A stretch of DNA of 64,000 nt from Streptomyces sp. CCM_MD2014 (GCF_000772045.1 NZ_CP009754.1:5084001-5148000), one strand, 5' to 3'; shown: positions 31,499-39,787, counted from the stretch's first letter. The notes: generated from the sequence alone by a model not told the origin. Numbers and translations: made by a program.

Positions 31499-32175
31499 AC
31501 GGCCCGTCCTGGCCCGCGGAGCTGACGGACGGCGACATCGTCCTGAGGCCGATAAGGCTGCGCGACCAACGGAACTGGCGCGAGGTCAACCGGCGCAACC
31601 GGGACTGGCTGCGCCCCTGGGAGGCCACCATCCCGCCGCCCGGACCCGGCGGTCCTATCGCGCACCGGCCCACCTACCGCCAGATGGTGCGGCACCTGCG
31701 CTCCGAGGCCCACGCGGGCCGGATGCTGCCCTTCGTCATCGAGTACCGGGGGCGGCTGGCCGGCCAGTTGACGGTGGCCGGCATCACCTGGGGCTCGATG
31801 TGCTCCGGACACATCGGCTACTGGGTGGACGAGGCGGTGGCCGGCCGCGGGGTGATGCCGACGGCCGTGGCGATGGCGGTGGACCACTGTTTCCGCACCG
31901 TCGGACTGCACCGGGTCGAGGTCTGCATTCGCCCCGAGAACGCACCCAGCCGCCGGGTCGTGGAGAAACTCGGATTCCGCCAGGAGGGCCTCAGGCCGCG
32001 TTATCTGCACATCGACGGAGCCTGGCGGGACCATCTCGTCTTCGCACTCACCGCGGAAGAGGTTCCCGAGGGTCTGCTGCGGCGCTGGCACCGGTCACGG
32101 CACCGCGGCGCCCCGAACGCCGGCAACACCGGAAACGGCGGGAACCCCGGGAGGACCGGAAACGCCGGTAATTGA
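31495..32175 (+). CDS. GNAT acetyltransferase, RimJ-type, with apparent CTG start
   Basis: This is a GNAT enzyme of about 226 residues related to ribosomal-protein N-acetyltransferases. The reading frame has clear family sequence well before the first ATG (31684): WPAELTDGDIVLRPIRLRDQ and NRRNRDWLRPWEAT, then IGYWVDEAVAGRGVMPTAVAMAVDH (acetyl-CoA loop) and CIRPENAPSRRVVEKLGFRQEGL. No ATG, GTG or TTG lies in frame upstream of that N-terminus near the mog stop; CTG 31495 overlaps that stop (CTGA) and has GGTGGGGG just upstream. The last ~20 residues are a Gly/Asn low-complexity tail (APNAGNTGNGGNPGR). The substrate is unknown. Confidence 0.82.
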   Translation: MNGPSWPAELTDGDIVLRPIRLRDQRNWREVNRRNRDWLRPWEATIPPPGPGGPIAHRPTYRQMVRHLRSEAHAGRMLPFVIEYRGRLAGQLTVAGITWGSMCSGHIGYWVDEAVAGRGVMPTAVAMAVDHCFRTVGLHRVEVCIRPENAPSRRVVEKLGFRQEGLRPRYLHIDGAWRDHLVFALTAEEVPEGLLRRWHRSRHRGAPNAGNTGNGGNPGRTGNAGN

Positions 32176-32189
32176 ATAAACGTTCGAAT

Positions 32190-32208
32190 TTGGTCGGGCC
32201 GCGACCAA
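32190..32208. terminator. Inverted repeat after the moco/acetyltransferase operon
   Basis: TTGGTCG-N5-CGACCAA lies 14 bp after the acetyltransferase stop in an AT-richer 173-bp gap before sepX. It could end the operon or be an operator; I see nothing else in that gap. Confidence 0.4.
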
Positions 32209-32348
32209 CCCGAATCGGATAATGTCCCGGTCCTGACAGTCGGTTGATCGGATCGGTCACAAGAAAAGTTCGAAATATCAGCCAGATCGTGCGACACACC
32301 GGCTCAATTGGCGGATGGCCTCACGCAAACCCCTCTACCGTGTGAGAC

Positions 32349-33608
32349 GTGAGCAGCAGCGGCCTCATCTACGCAGTCATCGTCGGGGCCTGGGCCGCCT
32401 ACTTGGTGCCGATGTGGCTCCGTAGGCAGGACGAGCTGAACGAGGCCCGTCCGACGGAACGCTTCAGCACCGCCATCCGGCTCCTGTCCGGACGGGCGGG
32501 CATGGAGCGCCGGTACGCCAAGGACCGGCGGTCGCGCTCCGCCGACGAGGCGGAGCCCGACGCCGACGCCCCGGACGCCGTCACCGACTCGGTGGACGTC
32601 CGGGCCTTCGCCGTGTCCAGAACCCGACGGCACACCCGGCCGGCCCCGTCCCGGCAGCCGGCGGAACGGCCCGAAACCGCACGCCCCCGTGCGGGCGGGC
32701 CCGACCAGGGTCCGAGATCCGGGCAGTCCCCGGAACCCGGCCATCCGGCCCGGCCCGGCGCGGCACCGGCGCGGGGGCGGGTGCCGCAGGCCCGGCGCGC
32801 ACCTCTGTCGCCGGGGGCGGCCGCGGCACGGGCCCGGCGCACCAAGGTCCTCGCCCGCCGTCGGCGTACGACCGTGATGCTCTTCCTGGCCTTCACGCTC
32901 GGCTCGGTCGTCGCGGCGGTCGGCGGACTCGCGTTCCTGTGGGCGCCGGGCGTGCCCGCGGTGCTGCTGAGCGCCTACATCGCCCACCTGCGCGCCCAGG
33001 AGCGCCGCCGCTTCGCCTTCCAGATGGACCGCCGCCAGGCCGAGGCCGCCGCGCAGCGACTGCGCGACCGCGACCCCCGCCCGCGCCGGCGCGGTCCCGC
33101 CGACCCGCCCGGCGGACCCGTCGGCGACCTCGACACCGAGGAGCCGGACGACGGGCCCGACGTGGAACCCGACGCCGGAATGTCGGCGCTCGCCGCGGAC
33201 CGGCGGGCACTGGTCGAGCAGACCGACCACGCCGAGTGGGTCGACCAGCAGCGGGAACGCCGGGGGCGCCCGCAGGGCGACAGCTGGGACCCGGTCCCGG
33301 TGCCCCTGCCCACCTACGTGACCGCGCCGGTCGCCCCCCGCGCCACGCCCGACGTGGACCTCGCGGCCCCGGACGCCTGGAGCTCGGCGCGCTCCAGTTC
33401 CGTCGCGCCCGACCAGGAGGACGCCGTAGAGGCCCCTGCCCCGGACCGGGGCCGGCCGTCGGCCGCACCGGCCGAGGAGCGCCCGGAGGCCGCGGGCCGC
33501 AGCGACGCCCGCCGCGCCGCGTCCGCCCGCCGGGCCCGGGAGCGGGGCCGCACACCGCTCTTCGACCAGTACGAGGACGGCGACCGCCCCCGCGCGGCCA
33601 ACGAGTAG
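32349..33608 (+). CDS. sepX: Divisome membrane protein SepX/GlpR
   Basis: This is a 419-residue membrane protein. TM1 is at the extreme N-terminus (GLIYAVIVGAWAAYLVPMW), followed by WLRRQDELNEARPTERFSTAIRLL, a long disordered Pro/Arg linker, a TM hairpin (TVMLFLAFTLGSVVAAVGGLAFLWAP) near the middle, and an acidic/disordered C-terminal tail ending DQYEDGD. SepX supports FtsZ-ring formation and septation in Streptomyces; the corynebacterial homologue GlpR is the membrane receptor for the gephyrin-like MoeA (Glp). The nearby moeA gene makes the pairing likely. GTG 32349 has no clear ribosome site. Confidence 0.87.
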   Translation: MSSSGLIYAVIVGAWAAYLVPMWLRRQDELNEARPTERFSTAIRLLSGRAGMERRYAKDRRSRSADEAEPDADAPDAVTDSVDVRAFAVSRTRRHTRPAPSRQPAERPETARPRAGGPDQGPRSGQSPEPGHPARPGAAPARGRVPQARRAPLSPGAAAARARRTKVLARRRRTTVMLFLAFTLGSVVAAVGGLAFLWAPGVPAVLLSAYIAHLRAQERRRFAFQMDRRQAEAAAQRLRDRDPRPRRRGPADPPGGPVGDLDTEEPDDGPDVEPDAGMSALAADRRALVEQTDHAEWVDQQRERRGRPQGDSWDPVPVPLPTYVTAPVAPRATPDVDLAAPDAWSSARSSSVAPDQEDAVEAPAPDRGRPSAAPAEERPEAAGRSDARRAASARRARERGRTPLFDQYEDGDRPRAANE

Positions 33609-33621
33609 CCGGAAGCGATTT

Positions 33622-33649
33622 TTGAGCAGGCCGGGCGGGGTGCTAGAGT
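33622..33649 (+). promoter_or_regulatory. Promoter of tRNA-Ala
   Basis: -35 TTGAGC (33622-33627), 16-bp spacer and -10 TAGAGT (33644-33649) lie 14 bp before the tRNA 5' end, an ordinary HrdB-type arrangement. Confidence 0.6.
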
Positions 33650-33663
33650 TTCACTCGTTGCAA

Positions 33664-33737
33664 GGGCCTGTGGCGCAGTCCGGTAGCGCACCTCGTTCGC
33701 ATCGAGGGGGCCAGGGGTTCAAATCCCCTCAGGTCCA
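33664..33737 (+). tRNA. tRNA-Ala (anticodon CGC)
   Basis: This is a full cloverleaf of 74 nt. The acceptor stem GGGCCTG pairs with CAGGTCC (one G-U). The D arm is GCGC...GCGC, the anticodon stem CCTCG/CGAGG with loop TTCGCAT reads CGC, and the T stem is AGGGG/CCCCT with loop TTCAAAT. The CCA end is not encoded. It reads GCG alanine codons, which are common in this genome. Confidence 0.95.
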
Positions 33738-33748
33738 CGCACATTGAC

Positions 33749-33787
33749 GAAGGTTCCGGCCGATCATCACGATCGGCCGGGACCTTC
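33749..33787 (+). terminator. tRNA terminator
   Basis: A 17-bp stem with one mismatch and a 5-nt loop (ATCAC) begins 12 bp after the tRNA. The following ~60 bp are degenerate CCCGGT repeats without coding features. Confidence 0.8.
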
Positions 33788-33882
33788 GTCGTTTCCCGGT
33801 CCCGGTCCCGGCCCTGGCCCCAGCCCCGGTCCCAGCCCCGGCCCCCGGGCCGTCCCGTGGTGCCGGGGCCGACCCCTTCCGC

Positions 33883-34368
33883 CTACGGGACCTGGAGGGC
33901 CTTCGCGTAGCAGAGGCTCTCCTCGTGGAAGCGGTAGTAGCCGAACTTCACGCAGGGCTCGTAGCCGCTGGACGTGTACAGGGCCACCGCCTCCGGCTGC
34001 TTGGTGCCGGTCTCCAGGACCATCCGGGCCCTGCCCGCCGCGCGGGCGTCCTCCTCCAGGGCGGCCAGGATGCGCCGGGCCAGCCCGCGCCCGCGCACCT
34101 GCTCGACCACGAACATCCGCTTGAGCTCGGCGTCCCCGTCCAGATTGCCCTCGTCGTTGGCGTCCTGGCGGCGCCAGCCGCCGGAGGCGACCGGGACGTC
34201 GTTCTCGTCGTACGCGACCAGGTACAGGCCGTTCGGCGGCGCGAAGTCCGACGGGTCCAGGTGCGTGGCGTCGCCGCCGTCGCCGTAACGGAGGTCGTAC
34301 TCGGCCTGGACCTCGTCGTTGAGCTTCACGGCGTCGGGGTGGTCGAAGGGGACCCTGCGTATGTTCAT
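33883..34368 (-). CDS. GNAT acetyltransferase
   Basis: This 161-residue GNAT-fold enzyme uses acetyl-CoA. The core is ELKRMFVVEQVRGRGLARRILAALEEDARAAG (V/RxxGxG/A loop) followed by MVLETGTKQPEAVALYTSSGYEPC, and the C-terminus ends FGYYRFHEESLCYAKAL. That fits the common subgroup of actinobacterial N-acetyltransferases. No substrate can be assigned. ATG 34368 has a weak site; the gene diverges from the exonuclease III gene with only 68 bp between starts. Confidence 0.83.
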   Translation of the reverse strand: MNIRRVPFDHPDAVKLNDEVQAEYDLRYGDGGDATHLDPSDFAPPNGLYLVAYDENDVPVASGGWRRQDANDEGNLDGDAELKRMFVVEQVRGRGLARRILAALEEDARAAGRARMVLETGTKQPEAVALYTSSGYEPCVKFGYYRFHEESLCYAKALQVP

Positions 34369-34436
34369 GCTGCCTACCGTATATCGATGCGGAGTCCGGA
34401 GCGGGACATCGTCCAGTGTGCCGGTATCGTGCCCTG

Positions 34437-35240
34437 GTGCTCACCGTGACCTCCGCCAATGTGAACGGTCTGCGCGCTGCCGCGAAGAAGGGCTTCGTGG
34501 AGTGGCTCGCCGACACCTCCGCCGACGTGCTGTGCCTCCAGGAGGTGCGGGCCGAACCCCAGCAGTTGCCCGAGCACGTCCGCACGCCCGACGGCTGGCA
34601 CGTGACGCACGCCCCCGCCGCGGCCAAGGGCCGGGCCGGCGTCTCCCTCTACACGCGCCGTGAGCCGGACGCCGTGCGCGTCGGTTTCGGTTCGACGGAG
34701 TTCGACACCAGTGGCCGTTACGTCGAGGCCGACCTGCCCGGTGTGACGGTCGCCTCGCTCTACCTCCCCTCCGGCGAGGTCGGCACCGAGCGCCAGGACG
34801 AGAAGGTCCGCTTCATGGGCGAGTTCCTCGCCTACCTGAAGGAACTGCGCGAGCGGGCCGCCGCCGAGGGGCGCGAGGTCGTCGTCTGCGGCGACTGGAA
34901 CATCGCCCACCGCGAGGCCGACCTGAAGAACTGGCGCGCCAACAGGAAGAACTCCGGGTTCCTCCCGGAGGAGCGGGAGTGGCTGAGCCGTGTCCTCGAC
35001 CCGGCGGAGGGCGGCTACGTGGACGTCGTGCGCGCCCTGCACCCGGACGTCGAGGGGCCGTACTCGTGGTGGTCGTACCGGGGGCGGGCCTTCGACAACG
35101 ACAGCGGATGGCGGATCGACTACCACGTCTCCACTCCCGGGCTGGCCGCCAAGGCCGTCAAGGGGTACGTCGAGCGTGCCGCCACGCATGCCGAGCGGTG
35201 GTCCGACCACGCGCCGGTCACGGTGGTCTACGACCGCTGA
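34437..35240 (+). CDS. xthA: Exodeoxyribonuclease III (AP endonuclease)
   Basis: This 267-residue Mg-dependent enzyme of base-excision repair cuts abasic sites and trims 3' ends. It shows the family signatures VTSANVNGLRAAAKKGFVEWL, ADVLCLQEVRA (metal Glu), YLPSGEVG, VVVCGDWNIAHREADLKNW, GWRIDYHVSTPGL and the final SDHAPVTVVYD with the catalytic Asp-His pair. GTG 34437 follows a TATCGT hexamer by 6 nt and lacks a ribosome site, so the message is probably leaderless; earlier starts would add unrelated residues. The 3' end overlaps the convergent MerR gene by 13 bp. Confidence 0.9.
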   Translation: MLTVTSANVNGLRAAAKKGFVEWLADTSADVLCLQEVRAEPQQLPEHVRTPDGWHVTHAPAAAKGRAGVSLYTRREPDAVRVGFGSTEFDTSGRYVEADLPGVTVASLYLPSGEVGTERQDEKVRFMGEFLAYLKELRERAAAEGREVVVCGDWNIAHREADLKNWRANRKNSGFLPEEREWLSRVLDPAEGGYVDVVRALHPDVEGPYSWWSYRGRAFDNDSGWRIDYHVSTPGLAAKAVKGYVERAATHAERWSDHAPVTVVYDR

Positions 35241-35911
35241 GGGGCGGCCTCCGTCCCGGCCGCCTGGTCCGTCCGCTTGCGTATCCGCCGGTCCAGCGCC
35301 AGGGACAGTTCCGCCTCCACCACGCTGCGGGCCAGCGGGCGCAGGCGGTGGAGTTCCGGTTCGGGGGCGTGGCGCAGGATCAGGTCGGCGAAGAGGTCGG
35401 CGAGGGCGTCGGCGTGCTCGCGGACCCGGGCGCCGGCCTGGAGTACCTCGCCGAGCGGGATGCCCTCGCGGACCAGGGCGGAGGAGACCTCGAGGAGGCG
35501 GTGGCTGATGTGGACCAGTTCGTCGCCGTCGGTGCCGAGGTAGCCCAGCTCCATCGCGGCGGCCAGGTTCTCGGCGCTGACCTGGCCCTCGAAGCGGGCG
35601 GCGAGTTCCTCGGGGGTGAGGCGGACCGGGGTCTCCTCGGTGGGCTCGCCGAGGCCGAGCAGGTCGCCGACGTCGCGGCCGTGGTCGAAGGCGTCGGCCA
35701 GTTCCGCGATGCCGTTCAGGGTGTGGCCGCGGTCGAGCAGCGCCGCGATGGTGCGCAGGCGGGCCAGGTGGTGGTCGTCGTACCAGGCGATGCGGCCCTC
35801 GCGGCGGGGCGGCGGGATCAGTTTGCGTTCGCGGTAGAAGCGCAGGGTGCGCACTGTGATGCCGGCCAGCCGGGCCAGTTCCTCCATGCGGTATTCACGC
35901 TTCTCGGTCAC
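35228..35911 (-). CDS. MerR-family transcriptional regulator
   Basis: This is a 227-residue regulator with the MerR HTH and wing at the N-terminus (YRMEELARLAGITVRTLRFYRERKLIPPPRREGRIAWYDDHHLARL), a dimer helix, and a large C-terminal all-helical effector domain with no cysteine metal site. The ligand is thus probably organic. GTG 35911 has a TAGGGT -10 only 6 nt upstream and is probably leaderless. It diverges from the monooxygenase operon, whose spacer holds a palindrome and phased repeats, and is the natural candidate for its control. Confidence 0.87.
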   Translation of the reverse strand: MTEKREYRMEELARLAGITVRTLRFYRERKLIPPPRREGRIAWYDDHHLARLRTIAALLDRGHTLNGIAELADAFDHGRDVGDLLGLGEPTEETPVRLTPEELAARFEGQVSAENLAAAMELGYLGTDGDELVHISHRLLEVSSALVREGIPLGEVLQAGARVREHADALADLFADLILRHAPEPELHRLRPLARSVVEAELSLALDRRIRKRTDQAAGTEAAPQRS

Positions 35912-35996
35912 GTCACGACCCTATGGCGTACCGCGGGTAACTTTCCTCCGTCCAACCCCTACCCATGAGTACGGCGCTGCTCTACGCTCCCATTGC

Positions 35997-36050
35997 GCCA
36001 GTGTTCACTGGCACGGTTCCAAGTGGTTCCGAACGGTTCCAGACGGTCCA
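35997..36050 (+). promoter_or_regulatory. Palindrome and 10-bp phased repeats before the monooxygenase operon
   Basis: GCCAGTG-TT-CACTGGC (35997-36012) is a perfect 16-bp palindrome. It is followed by GGTTCC at 36015, 36025 and 36035 and GGTCCA at 36045, spaced exactly 10 bp, one per helical turn. The block ends about 20 bp before the ATG at 36072, so it lies in or right next to the promoter/leader of the operon. Confidence 0.55.
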
Positions 36051-36071
36051 GGCAAGCGTGGAGGCTCCGGG

Positions 36072-37613
36072 ATGGCCGAGCACGAGCAGGTTCACGAACA
36101 CGTACGGGTGGCGGTGATCGGGTCCGGCTTCGGCGGGCTGGGGGCCGCCGTGCGGCTGCGGCGCGAAGGGATCACCGACTTCGTCGTACTGGAGCGGTCC
36201 GGCAGCGTCGGCGGCACCTGGCGGGACAACAGCTACCCCGGCTGCGCCTGCGACGTGCCCTCCCACCTGTACTCCTTCTCCTTCGCGCCCAACCCCGAAT
36301 GGCCGCGCACCTTCTCCGGGCAGGAGCACATCCGCGCCTACCTGGAGCACGTCACCGACACCTTCGGACTGCGCCCCCACCTCCGCTTCGACTCGGAGGT
36401 GAAGCGGATGGCGTGGGACGGCGAGCAGCTTCGGTGGGAGATCGAGACCGTGCGCGGCACCCTCACCGCCGACGTCGTCGTCTCCGCGACCGGACCGCTG
36501 TCCGACCCCAAGATGCCGGACGTCCCGGGGCTCGACACCTTCCCCGGCAAGGTCTTCCACTCCGCCCGCTGGGACCACGACTACGACCTCACCGGCAAGC
36601 GCGTCGCGATGATCGGCACCGGCGCCTCCGCCATCCAGATCGTGCCGTCGATCCAGCCCAAGGTGGGCCGGCTCACCCTCTTCCAGCGCACCCCGGCCTG
36701 GGTGATGCCCCGCATGGACCGGGCCATCAGCGGTGTCGAGCGCGCCCTGCACCGGGCCGTGCCCGCCACCACCAAGCTCCGCCGCGGGCTGCTGTGGGGC
36801 ATCCGGGAACTCCAGGTGCAGGCCTTCACCAAGCACCCGAACGAGCTGGGCTTCGTCGAGCGGATCGCCAAGCGCAACATGGGCGCCGCCATCAAGGACC
36901 CGGCCCTGCGCGCCAAGCTCACCCCCGACTACCGCATCGGCTGCAAGCGGATCCTGCTGTCGAGCACCTACTACCCGGCGCTCGCCGAGCCCAACGTGGA
37001 CGTGGTCGCGAGCGGGCTCAGCGAGGTGCGCGGGTCGACGCTCGTCGCCGCCGACGGCTCCGAGGCCGAGGTGGACGCGATCATCTTCGGCACCGGCTTC
37101 CACGTCACCGACATGCCCATCGCCGAGCGGGTCGTGGGCGCGGACGGGCGGACGCTGGCCGAGACCTGGAAGGGCGGCATGGAGGCCCTGCGCGGCGGCA
37201 CGGCGGCCGGCTTCCCCAACTTCATGACGGTCATCGGGCCCAACACCGGCCTCGGCAACTCGTCCATGATCCTCATGATCGAGTCCCAGCTGAACTACAT
37301 GGCGGACTACCTGCGCCAGCTCAGCGTCCTCGGCGGCCGCACCGCCCTGGATCCGCGCCCGGCCGCCGTGCGCAACTGGAACCACCGGGTGCAGGAGCGC
37401 ATGAAGCGCACGGTGTGGAACACCGGGGGCTGCACCAGCTGGTACCTGGACGCGAGCGGCCGCAACACCACCGTCTGGCCCGGTACCACCGCCGAGTTCC
37501 GGCGCGAGACACGGCGCGTGGACCTCGCGGAGTACCAGGTGCTGCGCCCGTCCCCGCGACCGGTCGAGGCCGCTGACGCGGGCACCGACGCGGACGCCGG
37601 GGTGAGCGCGTGA
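36072..37613 (+). CDS. Baeyer-Villiger flavin monooxygenase
   Basis: This 513-residue FAD/NADPH class B monooxygenase inserts oxygen next to a ketone to make an ester or lactone. Two Rossmann motifs (VIGSGFGGLGAAV near residue 15 and MIGTGASAIQIVP near 180) flank the fingerprint FPGKVFHSARW (FxGxxxHxxxW). The sequence GTWRDNSYPGCACDVPSHLYSFSF is typical. It is the first gene of an operon: the next start overlaps its stop (GTGA). With the hydrolase and the SDR it could run ketone to ester to alcohol/acid catabolism. The substrate is unknown. Confidence 0.92.
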   Translation: MAEHEQVHEHVRVAVIGSGFGGLGAAVRLRREGITDFVVLERSGSVGGTWRDNSYPGCACDVPSHLYSFSFAPNPEWPRTFSGQEHIRAYLEHVTDTFGLRPHLRFDSEVKRMAWDGEQLRWEIETVRGTLTADVVVSATGPLSDPKMPDVPGLDTFPGKVFHSARWDHDYDLTGKRVAMIGTGASAIQIVPSIQPKVGRLTLFQRTPAWVMPRMDRAISGVERALHRAVPATTKLRRGLLWGIRELQVQAFTKHPNELGFVERIAKRNMGAAIKDPALRAKLTPDYRIGCKRILLSSTYYPALAEPNVDVVASGLSEVRGSTLVAADGSEAEVDAIIFGTGFHVTDMPIAERVVGADGRTLAETWKGGMEALRGGTAAGFPNFMTVIGPNTGLGNSSMILMIESQLNYMADYLRQLSVLGGRTALDPRPAAVRNWNHRVQERMKRTVWNTGGCTSWYLDASGRNTTVWPGTTAEFRRETRRVDLAEYQVLRPSPRPVEAADAGTDADAGVSA

Positions 37614-38569
37614 GCCGCCTGCCGCACGTCGCCGACGGGCCGTACGCGCCGCCGGTGCCCGCCCACGAGCTGACCGTCACCGCCGCCGACGGCGCCCGCC
37701 TGCACGTCGAGGTGCACGGCCCCGGGAACGCGCCCGCGGTCGTCCTCGCGCACGGCTGGTGCTGTTCCACCGCCTTCTGGGCGGCGCAGATCCGCGAACT
37801 CGCCGCCGACCACCGCGTCATCGCCTACGACCAGCGCGGCCACGGCCGCAGCCCGGCCAACCCGGCGTACGGCACCGAGCCGCTCGCCGACGACCTCGAA
37901 GCCGTCCTCGAGGCCACCCTCGCGCCGGGCGAGCGGGCCGTGATCGCCGGGCACTCCATGGGCGGGATGACGCTGATGGCGGCGGCGACCCGGCCCGCGG
38001 TGCGCGAGCACGCGGCGGCCGTCCTGCTGTGCAGCACGGGCAGCGCCCGGCTGGTGGCGTCCGCCACCGTGGTCCCGATGCGGGCGGGCCGGCTGCGCAC
38101 CTGGCTGACCCGGCACGTCCTCGGCTCCCGGGCTCCGCTCGGGCCGGTCACCCCGCTCGCCCGCCGGATCCTCAAGTACGGGACGATGGGCCCGCGTTCG
38201 AGCCCCCTCATGGTCGACGCCTGCGCCCGGATCGTGCACGCCTGTCCGACCCGGGTGCGGCACGGCTGGTCCCAGGTGCTCGACCTGCTCGACCTCGACC
38301 ACGGCGTACGGGAGTTGCGCATGCCGGTGGAGGTCGTGGTCGGTACGGCGGACCGGCTGACGCCGCCCGTGCACGCCCGCGCGCTGGCCGCCGCGCTGCC
38401 GGACTGCGTGGGCCTCACCGAACTCCCGGGGCTCGGCCACATGACGCCGGTGGAGGCGCCGGACCTGGTCACCGGCAAGATACGGGCCCTCGCGGCCACC
38501 TACATACCCAGCGCACGCATACCGAGTGCACGCGGTGAGCGTGCCGTACACGCCGAGGAGAGCGCATGA
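37610..38569 (+). CDS. Alpha/beta hydrolase (esterase)
   Basis: This is a 319-residue hydrolase with the canonical fold: oxyanion segment LAHGWCCST, YDQRGHGRS, nucleophile elbow GHSMGG (Ser), acid in VVGTADRLTPP and catalytic His in LPGLGHMTPVEAP. It is translationally coupled to both neighbours (GTGA and ATGA overlaps), so it most likely cleaves the ester formed by the monooxygenase. A C-terminal tail (YIPSARIPSARGERAVHAEE) contains a short repeated IPSAR. Confidence 0.9.
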   Translation: MSRLPHVADGPYAPPVPAHELTVTAADGARLHVEVHGPGNAPAVVLAHGWCCSTAFWAAQIRELAADHRVIAYDQRGHGRSPANPAYGTEPLADDLEAVLEATLAPGERAVIAGHSMGGMTLMAAATRPAVREHAAAVLLCSTGSARLVASATVVPMRAGRLRTWLTRHVLGSRAPLGPVTPLARRILKYGTMGPRSSPLMVDACARIVHACPTRVRHGWSQVLDLLDLDHGVRELRMPVEVVVGTADRLTPPVHARALAAALPDCVGLTELPGLGHMTPVEAPDLVTGKIRALAATYIPSARIPSARGERAVHAEESA

Positions 38570-39459
38570 GCAGGGTGAGCCTGGAAGGGCGGGTCGCCGT
38601 CGTCACCGGAGCGGCACGGGGCGTGGGGGAGTTGATGGCCCGCAAGCTGTCCGCGCGCGGTGTGAAGGTGGCGCTGGTCGGGCTGGAGCCCGACGAACTC
38701 AAGCAGGTCTCCGCCCGGTTGCACAGCGACAGCGACCACTGGCACGCCGACGTCACCGACCACGAGGCGATGGCGCGGGTCGCGGCGGAGGTGAAGGAGC
38801 GGTTCGGGAAGGTCGACATCGTCGTCGCCAACGCGGGCGTGGCCACGGGCGGTCCCTTCGTCGACTCCGACCCCGAGTCGTGGCGGCGGGTGATCGAGGT
38901 GAACCTGATCGGCTCGGCGGTGACCGCCCGCGCCTTCCTGCCCGCGCTGCTGGAGAGCCGCGGCTACCTGCTCCAGATCGCGTCGCTGGCCGCCCTCACC
39001 CCCGCCCCCATGATGAGCGCCTACTGCGCCTCCAAGTCCGGTGTCGAGGCGTACGCGCACAGTCTGCGCGGCGAGGTCGGGCACCGGGGCGTGAAGGTCG
39101 GCGTCGGCTACCTGTCCTGGACCGACACCGACATGGTGCGCGGCGCCGACCAGGACGACGTCATGCGGGAGTTGCGGCAGCGGCTGCCCTGGCCGACCAA
39201 CAAGACCTATCCGCTGGGCCCGGCGGTCGACCGGCTCGTGGAGGGCATCGAGCGCCGCTCCGCGCACGTCTACGGGCAGTGGTGGCTGCGCGGCATGCAG
39301 GGCGTGCGCGGCTACCTGCCGGCCGTCATCGGCACGGTCGGACAGCGCGAGATGCGGCGTTTCGGGGACCGGCTCGACGGCCTGCGGGTGGGGCTGGTCG
39401 GCGCCGGCGGAGCGGCCGACGAACAGCGCCCCACCAGGGCGACTACGGTCCGTAAGTGA
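38566..39459 (+). CDS. Short-chain dehydrogenase/reductase
   Basis: This 297-residue NAD(P)-dependent oxidoreductase has the cofactor motif TGAARGVGELMA (TGxxxGxG), VANAGVA, catalytic Ser in LQIASLA and YCASK (YxxxK). About 60 C-terminal residues beyond the classical SDR core (WLRGMQGVRGYLPAVIGTVGQREMRRF) resemble other SDRs found beside Baeyer-Villiger enzymes. It probably interconverts the alcohol and ketone that feed the monooxygenase. Last gene of the operon. Confidence 0.9.
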   Translation: MSRVSLEGRVAVVTGAARGVGELMARKLSARGVKVALVGLEPDELKQVSARLHSDSDHWHADVTDHEAMARVAAEVKERFGKVDIVVANAGVATGGPFVDSDPESWRRVIEVNLIGSAVTARAFLPALLESRGYLLQIASLAALTPAPMMSAYCASKSGVEAYAHSLRGEVGHRGVKVGVGYLSWTDTDMVRGADQDDVMRELRQRLPWPTNKTYPLGPAVDRLVEGIERRSAHVYGQWWLRGMQGVRGYLPAVIGTVGQREMRRFGDRLDGLRVGLVGAGGAADEQRPTRATTVRK

Positions 39460-39544
39460 TCGACATGCGCACGGTCACGGCCCGTGTGAATCTGATCGAG
39501 CACCCGGCCGAACCGGTCGGGCCCGATCACAGGAGTGAACCCAC

Positions 39545-39766
39545 ATGGGTATGAAGGACCAGTTCCAGGACAAGGCCGAGCGCATGCAGCAGCAGGGCAA
39601 GCAGCGTGCCGAGCAGGCGCGGGACCAGTTCCAGAACCGCGACCGCCGCCGCGACGAGGACGAGATGGACCCGTCGTCCTCGCGCCGCCGGGAGTCGGAG
39701 CACCAGGACCCGTCCTCGCGCCGCCGCGACGAGGACGAGCGGCTCCAGGACAGCTTCGACGCCTGA
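39545..39766 (+). CDS. Small, highly charged glutamine/arginine-rich protein (73 aa)
   Basis: This is a hydrophilic helical then disordered protein, MGMKDQFQDKAERMQQQGKQ at the start and two RRR/DED blocks with repeated 'DPSSRRR' at the end. It has no TM segment. The start resembles CsbD-like stress proteins and similar Streptomyces small proteins, but the match is too short to name. An AGGAG lies 11 nt before ATG 39545 and nearer to an in-frame region before ATG 39551. Its own terminator follows. Confidence 0.72.
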   Translation: MGMKDQFQDKAERMQQQGKQRAEQARDQFQNRDRRRDEDEMDPSSSRRRESEHQDPSSRRRDEDERLQDSFDA

Positions 39767-39787
39767 CGCGCCGCCGCTGAAGTGAGA

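Noticed and set aside
33664..33737. tRNA-Ala as an attachment site of the element
   Set aside because: The gene is intact, flanked by normal promoter and terminator, and 23 kb from the integrase; no integrase or duplicated 3' end is nearby.
33790..33850. CCCGGT-type repeats after the tRNA terminator
   Set aside because: Simple GC-rich sequence without regular period or coding pattern; I see no function.
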